From Myxococcus hansupus (GTDB taxonomy: Bacteria > Myxococcota > Myxococcia > Myxococcales > Myxococcaceae): DNA of 64,000 nt. Position 1 is the stretch's first letter, and each line of letters opens with the position of its first letter. The position numbers were made by a program, and so were the translations under genes. Shown piece by piece: positions 20,136-30,985 of this stretch. Where the stretch lies: assembly GCF_000280925.3 (NCBI RefSeq), contig NZ_CP012109.1, forward strand, positions 7,274,501 through 7,338,500. Direction: 5' to 3'. The notes under the pieces are model-generated. The model saw nothing but the letters and a program-made list of their open reading frames with translations. It made no database searches and was not told the DNA's origin.

Positions 20136-21695
20136 TCACTCCTTCGGCGTGTCGGACGAGATGACGAGGTCGCCCTTGCCGAGGAACTCCCGCTCCGGGA
20201 AGGCCTTGTAGAAGTCCTCCAACATGGCGTCGACGTCCGGGTAGCGCTGCTCGCGCTTGTCCTGGGTGGCCTTGTCGAAGAGCTGATCCAAGCCGCTGGG
20301 GGCCTCCGGGTTGACCTCGGAAGGCAGCGGCGAGCGGCGGCCCGGAATCTGACCGGTCAGCATCTCGTAGAGGAGGATGCCCAGCGCGTACACGTCCGCG
20401 GCGGGGCCCGGCTCCTTGCCGCCCCGGTTCATCAACTCCGGCGCCATATAGGACATGCCGCCCGTGCCCACGAAGACCTGGGGCATGCCCTTGGTGGAGT
20501 CCACCTCCACCACGCGGCCCAGGCCGAAGTCGGCCAGCTTGGCGTTGCCATACGCGTCGAAGAGCACGTTCTCCGGCTTGATGTTGTGGTGCGTGAGGCC
20601 CGAGGCGTGCGCGGCCCGCAGGCCGTAGGCCATCTGCAAGAAGGCACGCAGCGCGAAGGGCACCGGCACGCCGTTGCCACCACCCGCGTCCAGCCGCTCC
20701 CGCAGGCTGCCCTGCATCAGCTCCAGCACGAAGTACGGCCGCGCCGCTTCCACGTTCTGGTCCACCACCTGAACCACGCCGGGGTGACGCACCTGCGCCT
20801 GGGCGCACAGCTCCTTCTTCAGCCGCTTGAGGACCTCGCCCCGCTGCAGGAAGGAGAAGTAGCCGAAGATGTCCTTCAGCTCCTTGAGGCAGATGTCCAA
20901 CCCGAGCGCGGTGACGCGGCCCTTGAAGACGGTGCCCAGCGGCCCGGTGCCGATGGGGTCGAACTTCTGGTAGCGCAGGTCCAGCTCCGAGCCCTTCGGA
21001 GCGGAGGCGGCGGGCGCTGCGGCGGCGGGAGCGGGGGTGGGCGCGGCGGGAGCGGGCATGGGGGCGGCGGCAGGCGCGGAAGGGGTGGGAGACGGCGAGG
21101 CGGCGGACGCCGGGGGGAAACCCTGAATGATGACCGTGGCCTCGCGGCGGGGCTCGGCGGCGACGGCGGAGGGCGGCGGCATGGGGATGGCCGCGGCGGG
21201 CGTGCCCAGGTCCAGCGCGGGCATGGCCGAGCGTGAGCTGCGCATCGGCGGCATGGGCGGCGGCGCGGGCGTGGGGCCCGGCGTCGGGTGGGCTTCCACC
21301 TCCGTCTCGTCCAGCAGCAGCTCGGGCGGCGGCGGCGGCACCATCAGGGGCTCGTCGCCCTCCTGGGGCTCCTCGGGCGTGCCCACCACGGCGGCGAGCT
21401 GATCGGCGAAGAACTCACCGACCTCCACGGAGAAGCGCTCGTTCAGCTCGCCCCCCGCCACCTGCTCGCCCTGCTCGGTGAGCTTGAGCTGGGCCTCGCG
21501 GTCCATGGCGATGTAGTGGAACTTCCGGAGGAAGAAGAAGTAGTTGTCGAACTCGAGCGACACGGACGGTTCGAGGGCGGCCTTCACGTCGGCCAGCTTG
21601 TTCGAGCGTCCAAGACGGCCGTTCTCCCTCAGGTTCCGGAGGATGAACAGCGCCTCGCCACTGACGGTATCGCGATTGAGGGCGGGCTTCTGCAT
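20136..21695 (-). CDS. Ser/Thr kinase-like protein lacking catalytic Asp (predicted pseudokinase)
   Basis: 519 residues. Residues 1-105 form a helical winged-helix-like region, followed by a Pro/Ala-rich linker (about 110-235) and a Hanks-type kinase fold (about 240-510). The glycine loop (GTGPLGTVFKG), the Lys (K271 in ICLKELK), the alpha-C Glu (E295) and DFG (389-391) are present, but the HRD motif reads HHN at 369-371: the catalytic Asp is Asn. The base change was checked at nt 20583-20585 (AAC on this strand). Phosphotransfer is therefore unlikely unless rescued. It lies between the PilZ-receiver gene and serB, same strand. It may act as a binding scaffold. Confidence 0.85.
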   Translation of the reverse strand: MQKPALNRDTVSGEALFILRNLRENGRLGRSNKLADVKAALEPSVSLEFDNYFFFLRKFHYIAMDREAQLKLTEQGEQVAGGELNERFSVEVGEFFADQLAAVVGTPEEPQEGDEPLMVPPPPPELLLDETEVEAHPTPGPTPAPPPMPPMRSSRSAMPALDLGTPAAAIPMPPPSAVAAEPRREATVIIQGFPPASAASPSPTPSAPAAAPMPAPAAPTPAPAAAAPAASAPKGSELDLRYQKFDPIGTGPLGTVFKGRVTALGLDICLKELKDIFGYFSFLQRGEVLKRLKKELCAQAQVRHPGVVQVVDQNVEAARPYFVLELMQGSLRERLDAGGGNGVPVPFALRAFLQMAYGLRAAHASGLTHHNIKPENVLFDAYGNAKLADFGLGRVVEVDSTKGMPQVFVGTGGMSYMAPELMNRGGKEPGPAADVYALGILLYEMLTGQIPGRRSPLPSEVNPEAPSGLDQLFDKATQDKREQRYPDVDAMLEDFYKAFPEREFLGKGDLVISSDTPKE

Positions 21696-21760
21696 GGGGA
21701 AGGGACTCTATGCGGTCCCCCCGCCGACGCTCAACGGATGACTGGCGGTAAAACGCGCGC

Positions 21761-22510
21761 CTACTTGATGCGCAGAAGCTGCTTCACCGTCTCCAGGACC
21801 TCCACGAAACGGACCGGCTTGCGCAGGTAGATGTCCACGCCCAACTGCATGGCGCGGTCCTGCGCCTCCTTGCCGCCCGCGGAGATGGCGATGATGGGAA
21901 TGGCGCGCAGCGCCTCTTCCTCGCGCATGCGCTCCACCAGGGCGAAGCCGTCCATCACCGGCATGTAGAGGTCCGTCATCACCAGGTTGAAGCGGTCCTC
22001 GCGCAGCATCTGCAGCGCGTGGTGCCCGTCCGGCGCGAAGTGGACCTCCAGGGGGACCTTCCCGTGCAGCTCGCCGCTGGCGAGCTTCTTCAGCACGTAG
22101 CTGTACATCTCGATGATGTGCGGGTTGTCCTCGACGATGAGCACACGGTACCCCTCGTGCTCGACGTGGGACGCGTGGCTGTCTGCTCCTGCCGCACTCA
22201 AGATGTCACCCAGTTTCCGTCGGTCCTGCTCGCGCTCCACGCGAACGCCGACGCCCGCGGGCTGATCGGCGCGCGCAGGCCGCGTCCAGGCCACGGTTCC
22301 GCTGACTTCTACCGGATCCAGAAGGCCCGGGAAAGAAAGTGCGAGCCGGACCTCGTCCCCCAGGCGGAAGACCTGCTCCGTCTGAACGAACAGGCCCTCA
22401 TGGGACAGGTTCTCCGTCACGTCACGGGCCTGACGCCCGTCCGTGTAGTCCACTCTCAGCACAGCGGGGACGCGGGGGTGCTGGCGCTTGTCCTCTGGAC
22501 CCGGGTTCAT
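21761..22510 (-). CDS. PilZ domain fused to response-regulator receiver
   Basis: 249 residues. N-terminal PilZ domain (about 8-100) with the RxxxR motif (RQHPR) and NxSxxG motif (NLSHEG), both needed for c-di-GMP binding in characterised PilZ proteins. The C-terminal receiver (about 120-245) has paired acids in VEDN, phospho-Asp in MTDLYMP and Lys in LRKPV. It matches the Myxococcus paralogous PilZ domain family (TIGR02266 type). It has no output domain, so it presumably couples c-di-GMP and phosphorylation to a protein partner. The predicted pseudokinase gene follows 65 bp later. It diverges from nuoE. Confidence 0.88.
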   Translation of the reverse strand: MNPGPEDKRQHPRVPAVLRVDYTDGRQARDVTENLSHEGLFVQTEQVFRLGDEVRLALSFPGLLDPVEVSGTVAWTRPARADQPAGVGVRVEREQDRRKLGDILSAAGADSHASHVEHEGYRVLIVEDNPHIIEMYSYVLKKLASGELHGKVPLEVHFAPDGHHALQMLREDRFNLVMTDLYMPVMDGFALVERMREEEALRAIPIIAISAGGKEAQDRAMQLGVDIYLRKPVRFVEVLETVKQLLRIK

Positions 22511-22575
22511 AACAAGGGCTTGAAATCGCTCGGCAATTTGCTGATGGCAACCCAGTGTAGCTTCGAGGGTTTATG

Positions 22576-22604
22576 TTGACAACGTAGCCATTGGGGCAAT
22601 ACGT
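22576..22604 (+). promoter_or_regulatory. possible nuo promoter with consensus -35
   Basis: TTGACA at 22576-22581 lies 17 bp before ATACGT (22599-22604), a poor -10. If used, transcription would start about five bases before the nuoE ATG, giving an almost leaderless message. nuoE shows no Shine-Dalgarno, which agrees with this. Confidence 0.35.
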
Positions 22605-22615
22605 ACCGGCCCGCC

Positions 22616-23104
22616 ATGGCGGAGCCCCTGTTCACCTCTGAAGAGCAGAAGACGTTCGACGCGGGAATCGCGGAGATCATCTCCCACTACCCTCCGGATC
22701 GCAAAAGCGCGGGCATGCTCCCAGCGCTGAGGCTGCTCCAGGAAATCAAGGGGTGGCTGCCCCCGGATGGGTTGCGGCTGGTGGCGAAGCATCTCGAGGT
22801 CACTCCCGAGCGGGCCATGGAAGTGGCCAGCTTCTACGTGATGTACCACCTCAAGAAGCCGGGCAAGTACGTCATCGACGTCTGCACGAACCTGTCCTGC
22901 TCGCTGTGGGGCGCGGAGAAGATGCTCGCCTACCTGGAGCAGAAGCTCGGGCTCAAGGCAGGTGAAGCGAACGAGAAGTTCACCTTGCGAGAGACCGAGT
23001 GCCTGGCCTCGTGCGGTACTGCGCCCTGCCTGCAGATCAACGAGGATCATCACGAAAGCCTGACGCAGGCGAAGCTGGATGCCATCCTCGCCAAGTTGAG
23101 CTGA
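22616..23104 (+). CDS. nuoE: NADH-quinone oxidoreductase subunit E
   Basis: 162 residues. The [2Fe-2S] subunit of the NADH-dehydrogenase module of complex I. The four cysteines are in CTNLSC and ECLASCGTAPC. It is the first gene of the seven-gene nuo block and is followed by nuoF after 38 bp. No Shine-Dalgarno is visible before its ATG. Confidence 0.95.
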   Translation: MAEPLFTSEEQKTFDAGIAEIISHYPPDRKSAGMLPALRLLQEIKGWLPPDGLRLVAKHLEVTPERAMEVASFYVMYHLKKPGKYVIDVCTNLSCSLWGAEKMLAYLEQKLGLKAGEANEKFTLRETECLASCGTAPCLQINEDHHESLTQAKLDAILAKLS

Positions 23105-23142
23105 ACCTCCCCCACCCTTCTTAGGCTTAGGACGTCATCGAC

Positions 23143-24479
<1,337 letters not shown>

Positions 24480-24483
<4 letters not shown>

Positions 24484-24986
24484 ACATCGAGCTCGTTCTT
24501 TTCGGAGCGTTCGCGCTCCTGACGCTGCTGTCGGCCGGAACGGTCATCTTCGCGCGCAGCCCGATCAACTCGGCCATGGCGCTGGTGTCCACGTTCTTCT
24601 TCCTGGCCGGCATCTACGTGCTGCTCTGGGCGCACACCATCGCGGTGATGCAGGTGCTCGTTTACGCGGGCGCCATCATGGTGCTCTTCCTGTTCGTCAT
24701 CATGCTGCTCAACCTGGGTGAGTCGCCGACGCGCGGCAAGCCCACGCTGGCGCGCATCGCGGGCGGCGCGGCCACGGTGGGGCTGTTCGCCGTGCTGGCC
24801 ATCATCCTGCTGAAGATTCCGGCCGAGCCGGCGACGCTGAGCCTGGAGGCCCAGGCGAGCTTCGGCACCATCGCCACCATGGGTGAGGTCATCTTCACCC
24901 GCTGGCTGCTCCCCTTCGAAGCCGTGAGCTTGCTGCTGCTGGTGGCCATGGTGGGCGCCGTCGTCGTGGCCAAGTCGCGAATCTGA
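24480..24986 (+). CDS. nuoJ: NADH-quinone oxidoreductase subunit J
   Basis: 168 residues with five predicted membrane helices. The family motif MQVLVYAGAIMVLFLFVIML is present. The TTG start at 24480 overlaps the nuoF stop codon, indicating coupled translation. The genes for NuoG, NuoH and NuoI, which usually lie between nuoF and nuoJ, are missing here. Confidence 0.93.
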
Positions 24987-25059
24987 TCGCCCATTCCGGA
25001 CAACTTTTCTGTGCTAGATGGCGGCGCAGGCAGCCGCTCGCGAGGCCCCGAACAGGCCC

Positions 25060-25362
25060 ATGGTTCCCATCACCTACTACCTCCTGCTTGCCGCCGCCCT
25101 GTTCTGCATGGGCATGTTCGGCGTGCTCGTCCGCCGCAACGCGCTGGTCATCTTCATGTGCGTGGAGCTGATGCTCAACGCGGCGAACCTCACGTTCGTG
25201 GCCTTCGCGCGCATGCGTGGTGACGACCTCGGCCACGTGTCCGCCTTCTTCGTCATCGCGGTGGCGGCGGCGGAAGCCGCCATCGGTCTGGCCATCGTCA
25301 TCGCCGTCTTCCGGAGCCGGGGCAGCGTCCTGGTGGAAGACATCCGGACGATGAAGCACTGA
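25060..25362 (+). CDS. nuoK: NADH-quinone oxidoreductase subunit K
   Basis: 100 residues, three membrane helices, the standard size for NuoK. The conserved membrane Glu is in MCVELMLNAANLTFVAF. ATG 25060 is chosen over 25018 because it gives the standard N-terminus (MVPITYYLLLAAALF). Confidence 0.95.
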   Translation: MVPITYYLLLAAALFCMGMFGVLVRRNALVIFMCVELMLNAANLTFVAFARMRGDDLGHVSAFFVIAVAAAEAAIGLAIVIAVFRSRGSVLVEDIRTMKH

Positions 25363-25381
25363 GCCCCCAGGAGCCACTGTC

Positions 25382-27610
25382 ATGACTCTCGTCGAATTCT
25401 TCCGGGCGGCCCCCGTGGCGCCAGACATCCTGGCCCCCTCCCTCTGGCTCATCATCGCCCTGCCCCTGCTCGGCGCGTTCATCTGCGGCGTGTTCGGCAA
25501 GATGCTGGGCCGGGCGAACGTGCAGCTCATCGCGTGCGCGACGGTGGCCGGCGCCTTCGTCCTGAGCGTGTTGGCCTTCTGGGCCACCAGCTCCTACAAC
25601 CCCGAAACGGGCCGGTTGGCGGCCGTGTACCCCAACCCGTTCGGCCTCGAGCGGGACTTCGTGCGGTACGCGCTCGCGTACGACTACGGCACCTGGTTCT
25701 CGGTGGGCGACTTCCGGGTGAACTTCGGACTGATGGTGGACCATCTGTCCGGCATCCTGCTGCTCATCATCACCGGCGTCGGCTTCCTCATCCACCTGTA
25801 CTCCACCAGCTACATGGAGCACGACGCGGCGTACTGGCGGTTCTTCGCGTACCTGAACCTCTTCGTCGCGGCGATGCTGACGCTGGTGCTGGCCGACAAC
25901 CTGGTCCTGCTCTTCGTGGGCTGGGAGGGCGTCGGCATGGCGAGCTACCTGCTCATCGGCTTCTGGTACGACGACCCGGCCAAGGCCTGGGCCGGTCGCA
26001 AGGCCTTCGTCACCAACCGCATCGGTGACTTCGCGTTCCTCATCGCCACCTTCCTGCTCGTCCTGCTGGTCTCCGCCTTCACGCAGCAGTCGAACGCGGC
26101 GGACTTCAACAACGCCGGCACGACGTCGCAGCACTACAAGGCCGCGCTGGCGCAGAAGGGCCCCGTGACGTTCAAGGGCCTGGAGAAGATGGCGGAGGGC
26201 CTGCTGGACACCGCCGCGGACCAGGTCGACCTGAGCACGCCCATCCAGGCGGGCCCGCTGGCGGGCTACACCTTCGGCGGCGTGATGACGGCGGCCATGC
26301 TGCTGTTCCTCCTGGGCGCGGCGGGCAAGAGCGCGCAGCTCCCGCTGTACGTCTGGCTGCCGGACGCCATGGCCGGCCCGACGCCGGTCTCCGCCCTCAT
26401 CCACGCCGCGACGATGGTCACCGCCGGCGTCTACCTGTTCAGCCGCATGTCCGCGCTGCTGGTGCTGAGCCCCACCGCCATGGCGACCATCGCCATCATC
26501 GGCGCGCTCACCTCGCTGCTGGCGGCGCTCATCGCCTTCGCGCAGGACGACATCAAGAAGGTGCTCGCCTACTCCACGGTGTCCCAGCTCGGCATCATGT
26601 TCATGGGCGTGGGCATGGGCATCTTCTGGGCGGCCGTGTTCCACCTGATGACGCACGCCTTCTTCAAGGCGTGCCTCTTCCTCGGCGCCGGCAGCGTGAT
26701 GCACGGCAACGGCGACGAGACGGACATCAAGAAGCTGGGCGGCCTGCGCAAGGAGATGCCCTGGACCTGGGCGACGTTCCTCATCGCCACGCTGGCCATC
26801 ACCGGCATCGTCCCGCTCTCCGGCTTCTTCTCGAAGGACGCCATCCTCCACGCCGCGCACCTCAACAAGCTCGCGGGTCTGGAGTGGGTGGGCGGCGTCG
26901 TCTACTACCTGGGCCTGCTCATCGCCGCGTCCACGGCCTTCTACATGACGCGCGCCTACCTGCTCACCTTCGAGGGTCCTCGCTCGAAGGAGGCCAAGGT
27001 GGCCCACGCCCACGAGAGCGCCTGGCAGATGACCCTGCCGCTGGTGGTCCTCGCGGTGCTCAGCGTCGTCGCCGCGCGGTACGCGTTCGGCATCAACTTC
27101 TTCGACATGTCGGCGCAGCCGGTGCTGGACAACTTCCTGAGCCCGGTGTTCAGCGCCACCAAGCGCATCACCGAGGGCAGCTCGCTCGTGGTGCTCGACA
27201 CCAGCCGCCCGCAGGTCTTCCCGGACTACCTCAAGGCCTGGGCGGTCGCCATGGCCGGTGGCGGTCTGGCGTTCTACATGTACCGCGTCTTCTTCCCCGC
27301 GCGGGTGGGCCAGCCGGTTCCGGCCTACGCCCGGGCGGTGCGTCGGGCGGCCCAGAACAAGTTCTACGTGGACGAGCTCTATGAGCTGATCCTCATCCGT
27401 CCCGTGAAGTTCATGAGCTTCCTCCTCTTCCGCGTGGTGGACGCGCTCGTCATCGACACCGTGGCGGTCCGCGGCACCGCGTGGGTGACGGCCCGCGTGG
27501 GCAGCGCGCTCCGGTACGTGCAGTCGGGCGACGCCCAGGCCTACGCCGCCGTGATGGCCATCGCCCTGCTGGGCGGTGTCGTCTACGCCCTCATCCAGGT
27601 GATGCAATGA
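25382..27610 (+). CDS. nuoL: NADH-quinone oxidoreductase subunit L
   Basis: 742 residues, longer than the E. coli subunit (613) with an expanded region after the sixth helix and a long C-terminal amphipathic helix. It is an antiporter-like proton channel of complex I. Recognised by VGWEGVGMASYLLIGFWY and LPDAMAGPTPVSALIHAATM. AGGAG precedes the ATG. nuoM overlaps its stop codon by four bases. Confidence 0.97.
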   Translation: MTLVEFFRAAPVAPDILAPSLWLIIALPLLGAFICGVFGKMLGRANVQLIACATVAGAFVLSVLAFWATSSYNPETGRLAAVYPNPFGLERDFVRYALAYDYGTWFSVGDFRVNFGLMVDHLSGILLLIITGVGFLIHLYSTSYMEHDAAYWRFFAYLNLFVAAMLTLVLADNLVLLFVGWEGVGMASYLLIGFWYDDPAKAWAGRKAFVTNRIGDFAFLIATFLLVLLVSAFTQQSNAADFNNAGTTSQHYKAALAQKGPVTFKGLEKMAEGLLDTAADQVDLSTPIQAGPLAGYTFGGVMTAAMLLFLLGAAGKSAQLPLYVWLPDAMAGPTPVSALIHAATMVTAGVYLFSRMSALLVLSPTAMATIAIIGALTSLLAALIAFAQDDIKKVLAYSTVSQLGIMFMGVGMGIFWAAVFHLMTHAFFKACLFLGAGSVMHGNGDETDIKKLGGLRKEMPWTWATFLIATLAITGIVPLSGFFSKDAILHAAHLNKLAGLEWVGGVVYYLGLLIAASTAFYMTRAYLLTFEGPRSKEAKVAHAHESAWQMTLPLVVLAVLSVVAARYAFGINFFDMSAQPVLDNFLSPVFSATKRITEGSSLVVLDTSRPQVFPDYLKAWAVAMAGGGLAFYMYRVFFPARVGQPVPAYARAVRRAAQNKFYVDELYELILIRPVKFMSFLLFRVVDALVIDTVAVRGTAWVTARVGSALRYVQSGDAQAYAAVMAIALLGGVVYALIQVMQ

Positions 27611-29334
27611 GCTTCTTCGACACCCACCTGCTCAACCTCGTCGTCTTCCTGCCGCTCGTGTTCGCGGCGCTGGTGGCGATGCTGCCCGCCAGCGAGAACG
27701 GCCAGATTCGCACCGTCACGCTCATCGCCATGGTCGTGGACCTGGTGTTCGGCGTCTGGGCGTACATGGCCTACGTGCCGGGCGGTCCGGAGTTCCAGCT
27801 CGAGTACCGGGCGCGGTGGTTCGACCTGTTCGGCACCAGCTACCACGTGGGCGTGGACGGCCTGGCCGTGAGCCTGCTGCTGCTCACCGTCTTCCTGGGC
27901 CCGCTGGTGGTGCTGGCGTCCACCACGTACATCAAGTTCCGCATCAAGGAGTTCCACCTGGCGCTGCTGGTGCTCCAGACGACGATGCTGGGCGCGCTGG
28001 TGTCGCTGGACGTGCTGCTCTTCTACGTCTTCTTCGAGGCCATGCTCATCCCCATGTACCTGCTGGTGGGTGTGTGGGGCGCCGAGGACCGCCAGATGGC
28101 GGCGGTGAAGTTCTTCCTCTACACGCTGGCCGGCTCGCTGCTGATGCTGGTGGCCATCATCGCCGTGTACTTCATCAGCTCGCCGGTGGGCGCGCGCTCG
28201 TTCGACTACGCGAGCATCTACAACGGCCTGCTGGACGCCAACCGTCAGCTCAGCGCGTGCACCACGGAGGGGTCGTGTGACTCGCTGACCGGGCTGGCCG
28301 CCACGCTGCACACCTGGGGTCCGTGGCTGTTCGCGGCGTTCGCCATCGCGTTCGCGGTCAAGGTCCCGATGTGGCCGCTGCACACCTGGTTGCCGGACGC
28401 GCACGTTCAGGCGCCGGTGGCCGGCTCCATGATTCTGGCCGGCGTCACCCTGAAGATGGGCACGTTCGGCTTCTGGCGCTACGCGATTCCGTTCTTCCCG
28501 GTGGCCACGCAGCAGGCGCGGCCCTTCCTGGCCACGCTGGCCGTCATCGGCATCGTGTACGGCGCGCTGATGTGCCTGGCGCAGCGGGACATCAAGAAGC
28601 TCATCGCGTACTCGTCCGTCAGCCACCTGGGCTACTGCATGCTGGGCATCCTGGCGATTACCGCCGAGGGCGCCACGGGCAGCGCGTACCAGATGCTCAA
28701 CCACGGCGTGTCCACGGGCGCGCTGTTCCTCCTGTTCGGCTACCTGTACGAGCGGCGCCACTCGCGCCTGATGGCGGACTACGGCGGCATCGCGAAGGTG
28801 ATGCCGGTATTCACCGCGGCCTTCGTCATCATCACCTTCTCGTCCATCGCCGTGCCGGGCACCAACGGCTTCATCGGTGAGTTCCTCGTCCTCCTGGGCA
28901 CCTTCAAGAGCGACCTGGGCGAGGCGGCGGGCAACGCGCACCTGACGATGGTGTTCGGCGCCTTCGCAACGCTGGGTGTCATCCTGGGCGCGGCCTACAT
29001 GTTGTGGATGGTGCAGAAGGTGTTCTTCGGTGGCCTCACGCACCGGGAGAACCAGCACCTGACGGACATGAACCTGCGCGAGGGCCTCACGGTGCTCCCC
29101 TTCATCGTGCTGGTCGCGGTGATGGGTCTGCAGCCGCAGCCCTTCCTGGACCGCCTGTCGCCGTCCACGGACCGCTTCCTGGCCCGCGCCCGCGTGGGCA
29201 CGCCGGGCGCGGCCCTGCAGGAGGACCAGCTCCGGGTGGAGGTGATGTCCCTGCCGCCCCGTCAGGTCGCCGCCGCGCCGTCCGCGCCCGTTCCGCTGGC
29301 CGCTGCCCCGGCCGTTCCCTCGCCGCGGCAGTAA
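27607..29334 (+). CDS. nuoM: NADH-quinone oxidoreductase subunit M
   Basis: 575 residues with about 14 membrane helices. The antiporter-like subunit is recognised by FFEAMLIPMYLLVGVWG and LPDAHVQAPVAGSMILAG. ATG 27607 overlaps the nuoL stop (ATGA), which fixes the start; the longer frame upstream is out-of-context nuoL DNA. The C-terminus carries an Ala/Pro-rich tail beyond the last helix. Confidence 0.96.
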   Translation: MSFFDTHLLNLVVFLPLVFAALVAMLPASENGQIRTVTLIAMVVDLVFGVWAYMAYVPGGPEFQLEYRARWFDLFGTSYHVGVDGLAVSLLLLTVFLGPLVVLASTTYIKFRIKEFHLALLVLQTTMLGALVSLDVLLFYVFFEAMLIPMYLLVGVWGAEDRQMAAVKFFLYTLAGSLLMLVAIIAVYFISSPVGARSFDYASIYNGLLDANRQLSACTTEGSCDSLTGLAATLHTWGPWLFAAFAIAFAVKVPMWPLHTWLPDAHVQAPVAGSMILAGVTLKMGTFGFWRYAIPFFPVATQQARPFLATLAVIGIVYGALMCLAQRDIKKLIAYSSVSHLGYCMLGILAITAEGATGSAYQMLNHGVSTGALFLLFGYLYERRHSRLMADYGGIAKVMPVFTAAFVIITFSSIAVPGTNGFIGEFLVLLGTFKSDLGEAAGNAHLTMVFGAFATLGVILGAAYMLWMVQKVFFGGLTHRENQHLTDMNLREGLTVLPFIVLVAVMGLQPQPFLDRLSPSTDRFLARARVGTPGAALQEDQLRVEVMSLPPRQVAAAPSAPVPLAAAPAVPSPRQ

Positions 29335-29352
29335 GCCGCCTGAGCTTCCGAC

Positions 29353-30912
29353 ATGAACCTGCCCAATCTCAGCCTGGCAGACTTCCTCCCGCTGCTGCCC
29401 ACCATCATCATGGTGGTCGGCGCCTCCATCCTGCTGCTGTCGGAGGTGTTCCTCTCCTCGACGGCGTCGCGCGCGTACCAGGCGGTGCTCACCGTGGTGA
29501 CGGCGGTGGCGGCTGGTGCCACGGCGCTGTCGCTGATGTTCGAGCCGCCGCAAGAGGTGATGCTCGGCTTCGGCGTGCTGGACCCCTTCTCCAGCTTCCT
29601 CACCTTCGTGGTGTGCGTGGGCCTGGCGCTGGCGACGCTGAGCTCGGTGAGCTTCCTGCGCAAGCGCGGCGCCGAGCGCGGTGAGTTCTACGCGCTGATG
29701 CTGTTCGCCTCGGCCGGCATGAGCCTGCTGGCGATGTCCAACGAGCTCATCACGCTCTTCGTGAACATCGAAGTGCTCTCCATCGCCACCTACGCGCTGA
29801 CGTCGTACCTGCGGCGCGGCACGCGGCCGAGCGAGGCGGGCTTCAAGTACTTCATCCTGGGCGCGTTCTCCTCCGCGGTGCTGCTCTACGGCGCGGCGCT
29901 GCTCTACGGCGCCACCGGCACCACGCACCTGACGGCCATGGCGGGCCCGCTGGCCTCGGCCCTGTCGACCCAGCCGGGCCTCGTGTACGCGGGCATCATC
30001 CTGGTGGGCGCGGGCTTCGCGTTCAAGGTGGCCGCGGTGCCGTTCCACATGTGGACGCCGGACGTCTACGAGGGCGCCCCGACGCCCGTCACCGCGCTGA
30101 TGAGCGCGGGCGTGAAGGCCGCCGCCTTCGCCGCGATGGTCCGCGTGTTCTTCATGGTGGGCAAGGGCGTGGACCCGCAGATGCTGCTGGGCCTGTTCTC
30201 CGTGCTGGCCTTCCTCACCATGGTGGCGGGCAACCTGCTGGCGATTCCGCAGCGCAACGTGAAGCGCATGCTGGCGTACTCGTCCATTGCCCACGCCGGC
30301 TACCTGCTGGTGGGCGTGGCCGCCCTCTTCGTCACCGGCCCGGGCGAGCAGTTCCGCCTGCTGGGCGCGTCCGCCCTCACCGGTGGCAGCCCGCTGGACA
30401 TCGCCCGCTCCGAGGCGCTGCGCGGCATCCTCTACTACCTGCTGGCCTACACGTTCAGCGCGGTGGGCGCGTTCTCCATCATCTCCGTCCTGGAGCGTCG
30501 CGAGGACGAGGAGAAGGGCACCGCCTGGGATTTGGAGCGCTTCAGCGGGCTGGCGCAGCGCAAGCCGGGCTGGGCCTTCGCCATGGCCGCCTTCATGCTG
30601 TCGCTGGGTGGCATCCCGCCGACCATCGGCTTCATGAGCAAGCTGCTCATCTTCCAGGCCGCGGTGGACGCGGGCCTCATCGGCCTCACCATCGTCGGCG
30701 TGCTGTCCAGCGCGGCGGGCGTCTATTACTACCTGCGCGTGGTCGTCTACATGTTCATGCGGCCGGTGCCGGAGGGCGCGCAGACGCTCGAGCGGAGCTG
30801 GTCCACGGAGCTGGCGCTCGTCGTCTCCACCCTTGGCGTGGTGGTGCTGGGCATCATCCCCGGCCCCGTGATGACGTGGCTGGAGCAGGCCAGCAGCATC
30901 TTCGGCCAGTAA
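29353..30912 (+). CDS. nuoN: NADH-quinone oxidoreductase subunit N
   Basis: 519 residues, the third antiporter-like subunit. Motifs include FHMWTPDVYEGAPTPVTALM and RMLAYSSIAHAGYLLVGVA. It begins 18 bp after nuoM and closes the block; a strong terminator follows. Confidence 0.96.
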   Translation: MNLPNLSLADFLPLLPTIIMVVGASILLLSEVFLSSTASRAYQAVLTVVTAVAAGATALSLMFEPPQEVMLGFGVLDPFSSFLTFVVCVGLALATLSSVSFLRKRGAERGEFYALMLFASAGMSLLAMSNELITLFVNIEVLSIATYALTSYLRRGTRPSEAGFKYFILGAFSSAVLLYGAALLYGATGTTHLTAMAGPLASALSTQPGLVYAGIILVGAGFAFKVAAVPFHMWTPDVYEGAPTPVTALMSAGVKAAAFAAMVRVFFMVGKGVDPQMLLGLFSVLAFLTMVAGNLLAIPQRNVKRMLAYSSIAHAGYLLVGVAALFVTGPGEQFRLLGASALTGGSPLDIARSEALRGILYYLLAYTFSAVGAFSIISVLERREDEEKGTAWDLERFSGLAQRKPGWAFAMAAFMLSLGGIPPTIGFMSKLLIFQAAVDAGLIGLTIVGVLSSAAGVYYYLRVVVYMFMRPVPEGAQTLERSWSTELALVVSTLGVVVLGIIPGPVMTWLEQASSIFGQ

Positions 30913-30935
30913 CGACTCAGCCCGGCTGTCACTTC

Positions 30936-30975
30936 ACGCCCGCCCCGGCTTCGTGCCCGGGCGGGCGTCGTGTTT
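30936..30975 (+). terminator. terminator of the nuo block
   Basis: ACGCCCGCCC (30936-30945) pairs with 30959-30968, followed by CGTGTTTTC. Stem strength and T-run support intrinsic termination after nuoN. Confidence 0.8.
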
Positions 30976-30985
30976 TCAGCGGCCG

